A DNA stretch of 64,000 nt from Prauserella rugosa. GTDB lineage: Bacteria; Actinomycetota; Actinomycetes; Mycobacteriales; Pseudonocardiaceae. The stretch covers positions 124,001 through 188,000 of the forward strand of contig NZ_JOIJ01000001.1 of NCBI RefSeq assembly GCF_000719975.1. The letters run 5' to 3'. A program made the position numbers and the translations under genes. Under the pieces are notes generated by a model. That model did not search any database. It was given only the letters and a program-made list of their open reading frames with translations, and was not told the DNA's origin. Below are positions 61,268 to 64,000 of the stretch, piece by piece; within the stretch, counting starts at the first letter, position 1; each line of letters begins with the position of its first letter.

Positions 61268-61358
61268 GTCGGCGGGCCGGATCGCCGTCCAGCCCCGCGG
61301 CGAGAGTGCGGACCGGACGTTCCTCGTGGCAGCCGTGATGCCCTCCTCACTCGCGAAA

Positions 61359-61380
61359 ACTACTTCACTAGTAAAATAGT
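61359..61380. promoter_or_regulatory. Putative MarR operator between FUSC and marR
   Basis: A 22-bp imperfect palindrome centred on ACTAGT: 18 of 22 positions are symmetric, with outer arms ACTA and TAGT. It lies in the divergent FUSC/marR region in a locally AT-rich patch, 31 nt before the marR start. Autorepression and control of the FUSC gene by MarR are inferred. Confidence 0.68.
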
Positions 61381-61411
61381 AAGAGGTATCGGCCCAACGA
61401 GGAGCCCCGCG

Positions 61412-61903
61412 ATGAGTGACCTTGTCGACACGATCATCGGCCAGTGGCGCGACGTGCGCCCCGACCTGGACACCGAACCGATCTCCGTGGTCGGCCGAGT
61501 GCTCCGGCTCGCCTCACTCGTGCGCAAGGCCACCGAGGAGGTACTGGCCGAATCGGGGCTCAACCGGCCGGAGTTCGACCTGCTGTGCGCGGTGCGCCGC
61601 GGCGGCGACACCATGACACCGAGTCGCATCTCGCGCGAGGAGCTGTCGTCGGGCGCCGCCGTCACGAAACGTCTCGAACGGCTGACCGACCTCGGACTCG
61701 TCGTGCGTGAGCGCAGCAACCGCGACCGCAGGGTCACGCACATCCGGCTCACCGAACACGGTCGTTCCACTGTGGACACACTGTTGCCGAAGCAGATCGA
61801 CGCGGAGCGGGCCGTGCTCGCCGACCTCACCGATCGGCAGCGTGCACACCTGGCGAACCTGTTGTCCACGGCCCTGGCGACCGCCGAACACCGCGCGAGC
61901 TGA
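61412..61903 (+). CDS. MarR family transcriptional regulator
   Basis: This 163-residue protein has the MarR winged helix. LNRPEFDLLCAVRRGG begins the DNA-binding domain, MTPSRISREELSSGAAVTKRLERL is the recognition region, and VRERSNRDRRVTHIRLTEHGR is the wing with the conserved Asp-Arg-Arg. Terminal helices form the dimer interface. ATG 61412 has GAGGAG 7 nt upstream. It is divergent from the FUSC exporter, a classic repressor-exporter pair, and a palindromic site lies between them. The ligand is unknown, perhaps an aromatic acid. Confidence 0.92.
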   Translation: MSDLVDTIIGQWRDVRPDLDTEPISVVGRVLRLASLVRKATEEVLAESGLNRPEFDLLCAVRRGGDTMTPSRISREELSSGAAVTKRLERLTDLGLVVRERSNRDRRVTHIRLTEHGRSTVDTLLPKQIDAERAVLADLTDRQRAHLANLLSTALATAEHRAS

Positions 61904-61943
61904 CGGCGACGCCGGTTTCCCGAAGCGCAGCCCCGTGAGCTCC

Positions 61944-63077
61944 CTAGAGGGGGATCTCGAGGGCGACCATCGTGCCCATGCTCGGGGAGGAGTTGACGTC
62001 GAACCGCCCGCCCGCGGCGTCGGCGCGTTCGGCGAGGTGCCGCAGGCCGCGCCGGGCGACGTCGGCGGGAACGCCGCATCCGTTGTCGCGCACACGCAGC
62101 CGGACCTCGCGGTCGTCGCGTTCGAGCGTCACCCGCACCTCACTCGCCCCCGAGTGACGCACCACATTGGACAGTGCCTCGCGGAGGGCTGCGCGGATGT
62201 GGTCGCCGCGTTCGCCGGGGATCCCCGCCAGTTCGCCCGACAGTTCCAGGGTGGGCGGATAGCCGAGGAGCTCCCCGGCGATACGCACCTCGGAGCGGGC
62301 CGACTCGGCGAGGTCGCTGGCATCGGGCGTCTCGGGCACCGGTTCGGGCGAACGCAGTTCCCGCACGGTGCCGCGGATCTCCTCGATCGTCTGGTCGAGC
62401 TGTTCGATGGCCTCGCCGAGCCGGTCGCGTTCGGTGCGCGCGAACCGCCGGTGCAGCCTGCGATGCACCCGGTCGAGCTGCATACCCGCCGCGTACAGCC
62501 GCTGCACGACGACGTCGTGGAGTTCGCGGGCGATGCGTTCGCGCTCCTGGTAGAGGGTCAGCCGGTGGCGCGCGTCGGCACCGTCGGCCAGGGCGAGCAC
62601 GACCCCGGCCTGTCCCGCGAACGCGGTGAGCAGGTCGCCGGTTCCGGTGTCGAACGGTGCGCGATGCGGCGCGCGGTACGCGGTGAGCACGCCGAGGCGT
62701 TTGCCTCCGGTGCCGAACGGCGCGGCGGCGAACGGTCCGTATCCGGCGAGTTCGGTGGGCACGAACTGCGACGTGCGGGGATCGCTGGTGACGTCGTCGG
62801 CGAACACCGGCTCGGCACCGCCCGCGACCCTGCCCGCCGCCGATTCGGCGGGCAGCACCAGACCGATGAGCCCGGCGGTATCGGCGCCGTAGGCGGCTTC
62901 GACGGTGACGCTGCCGTCCTCGTCGCGCACCATGAGCAGCCCGAGGTCGGCGTCGGCGATCTGCACGGCGTGCCGCACGACCATGGGCAACACGGCGTCG
63001 GGGTCGTCCCCGGACAGCACGGTCGTCGTGATCTCGGTGGCTGCGGACAGGGCCCGCGCGGCGACGTTCGGTTCCAT
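61944..63077 (-). CDS. GAF domain sensor histidine kinase (NarL/DosS type)
   Basis: This 377-residue cytoplasmic sensor has one GAF domain (about 18-165), then a HisKA_3 dimerisation domain with ERIARELHDVVVQRLYAAGM (His187) and an HATPase_c domain with ALREALSNVVRHSGASEV (N box), RVRDNGCGVP (G1) and RGLRHLAERADAAGG (G2). DosS has two GAF domains, so this is a shorter relative. A heme cannot be assigned from sequence. ATG 63077 has GGAAG 4 nt upstream. It starts 23 bp after the cydC stop and may be cotranscribed with it; the response regulator at 58966 is a plausible partner. Confidence 0.9.
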   Translation of the reverse strand: MEPNVAARALSAATEITTTVLSGDDPDAVLPMVVRHAVQIADADLGLLMVRDEDGSVTVEAAYGADTAGLIGLVLPAESAAGRVAGGAEPVFADDVTSDPRTSQFVPTELAGYGPFAAAPFGTGGKRLGVLTAYRAPHRAPFDTGTGDLLTAFAGQAGVVLALADGADARHRLTLYQERERIARELHDVVVQRLYAAGMQLDRVHRRLHRRFARTERDRLGEAIEQLDQTIEEIRGTVRELRSPEPVPETPDASDLAESARSEVRIAGELLGYPPTLELSGELAGIPGERGDHIRAALREALSNVVRHSGASEVRVTLERDDREVRLRVRDNGCGVPADVARRGLRHLAERADAAGGRFDVNSSPSMGTMVALEIPL

Positions 63078-63100
63078 CAGGCTTCCGACGGTACGGCTCC

Positions 63101-64000
63101 TCACGTCGCGAGGGCCCGTGGACGTGTCGCGGCTCGCGTGCGCACCCGCCCTTGGTCGACCTCGAGCACCAGGTCGGCGCCGTCGACCTCGGCCGGGCGG
63201 TGGGTGACGTGCACGACCGTCCTGCCCTCGAGCGCGCCGCGCAGGCCGGTCAGGACGCGGTCGGCGGTGGGTGCGTCGAGGTGCGCGGTGGGCTCGTCGA
63301 GCAGCACGAGGTCGGCCTCCGGCGCAGCGAGCAGGGCCCTGGCCAGCGCCACCCGTTGCGCCTGCCCTCCGGACAGGCCGGCGCCCGCGGAGTCGAGCAT
63401 CGTGTGCGGGTCGAGGTCCACGTGCGCGGTGCGGAGGGCATCGGCGAGTTCGGCGTCGGTGGCGTGCGGATCGGCCAGGCGCAGGTTCTCGGCCACGGTC
63501 GTCGAGACCAGCTGCGGGTCCTGCGGAGCCCACGCGACGCGCGCGGGCACGTCCGCCTCGCCGCGCACCGGCCGCAGGAATCCCAGCAGCGCGGCGAGCA
63601 GCGTGGACTTGCCCGCACCCGACGGTCCGACGACGGCGACGTACGAGCCGCGCGGGATGTCGAGGTCGACCTCCCGCAGCACCGGTCCGGAACTGGAGGG
63701 CCAGGCGATGTCCGCGTCGCGCACGGACACGTGGCCCGGGTGGTGCGCAGGCCGCCGCGCCGCGGATTCCGCGTGCACCACGCGAGCGGTGTCGGTGGCC
63801 GTTCCCGTGGCGTGCTCGGCGGCGGCAAGGCGGGCGCGGGCGTCGCGGAGGGTGTCCCAGTGCTGGGCGACGGGCGGGAGCAGCGCGAGCACCTCGGCCA
63901 GTGCCAGTGGCACCAGGGCGACGACGGGCGCGGCGACGGGAGCCAGCGTCCCCGCCTCGACGGCACGTGCGCCCAGCCAGGCGCCCGCGACGGCGGCTGC
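63101..64000 (-). CDS. cydC: Thiol reductant ABC exporter subunit CydC (C-terminal part, runs off the window)
   Basis: The frame is open to the window end, so about 299 C-terminal residues are seen. The start contains the end of the membrane domain (WLGARAVEAGTLAPVAAPV). The nucleotide-binding domain follows with Walker A VVGPSGAGKST, Q-loop APQDPQL, signature LSGGQAQR, Walker B LVLLDEPTAHLD and H-loop VHVTHRP. The short linker and the VPARVAWAPQDPQLVSTTVA segment fit CydC, which with CydD exports cysteine or glutathione-like thiols needed for cytochrome bd assembly. cydD would lie upstream, beyond the window. Downstream is the GAF kinase. Confidence 0.8.
   Translation of the reverse strand, partial: AAAVAGAWLGARAVEAGTLAPVAAPVVALVPLALAEVLALLPPVAQHWDTLRDARARLAAAEHATGTATDTARVVHAESAARRPAHHPGHVSVRDADIAWPSSSGPVLREVDLDIPRGSYVAVVGPSGAGKSTLLAALLGFLRPVRGEADVPARVAWAPQDPQLVSTTVAENLRLADPHATDAELADALRTAHVDLDPHTMLDSAGAGLSGGQAQRVALARALLAAPEADLVLLDEPTAHLDAPTADRVLTGLRGALEGRTVVHVTHRPAEVDGADLVLEVDQGRVRTRAATRPRALAT

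Overview
The window comes from a high-GC actinobacterium that makes a mycobacterial-type cell wall. It carries the genes for arabinogalactan synthesis (glfT1, glfT2, glf, dprE1, dprE2, the DPPR synthase ubiA, aftA, emb), the bacterial proteasome activator Bpa, and type VII (ESX) secretion accessory proteins. With the base composition, the many GTG starts and the gene order, this points to the Pseudonocardiaceae (Saccharomonospora, Prauserella or Amycolatopsis type). The family assignment is an inference.

Layout. 1-7.0 kb: tail of a zinc alcohol dehydrogenase, a cysteine-desulfurase-like protein, bpa, a GT-C membrane protein, and the wzm-wzt-glfT1 operon that starts and exports galactan. 7.1-12.4 kb: a galactonate-type sugar acid module (iclR-dgoD diverging from eda-kdgK-gntP). 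12.5-13.7 kb: EspG-like protein and a small conserved protein. 13.7-30.2 kb: the main wall block, gtrA-glfT2, dprE1-dprE2, two GT-C proteins, emb, and the glf-PAP2-ubiA-aftA operon. 30.5-36.7 kb: LLM oxidoreductase, HAD phosphatase, a fourth GT-C protein, the His-rich pair DUF305/DUF6153, and lhgO. 36.8-47.0 kb: serS, haloalkane dehalogenase, a YjfL-YjfC-YgiB-like set, septum-formation protein, zincin, MFS exporter, lipoprotein, histidine phosphatase and pheA; the serS / septum protein / zincin / phosphatase / pheA order resembles M. tuberculosis Rv3834c-Rv3838c. 47.1-50.9 kb: macro domain protein, an ArsR-VOC operon, and a three-gene ESX substrate set. 51-57.2 kb: coaA, a two-gene ATPase operon, and a lower-GC patch with a truncated ESX protein, a DUF3558 lipoprotein and a partial duplication. 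57.2-64 kb: DUF427 protein, a degenerate sortase, a LuxR response regulator, a FUSC protein diverging from a MarR regulator, a GAF histidine kinase, and the end of cydC.

How the wall genes fit together. GlfT1 adds the first galactofuranose residues to the lipid-linked linker. Wzm/Wzt export the galactan, GlfT2 extends it, and Glf supplies UDP-galactofuranose. UbiA, the PAP2 phosphatase and DprE1/DprE2 make decaprenyl-phosphoryl-arabinose, which AftA and Emb use outside the membrane.

Non-coding features that stand out: two arrays of six 21-bp units sharing the core GTGTTGC, each starting exactly 8 nt after a stop codon; two copies of a long palindrome whose arms differ by compensated substitutions; and thirteen start codons with a TANNNT box 6-8 nt upstream, the layout of leaderless mRNAs. 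I saw no tRNA, rRNA, CRISPR array, insertion sequence or prophage.
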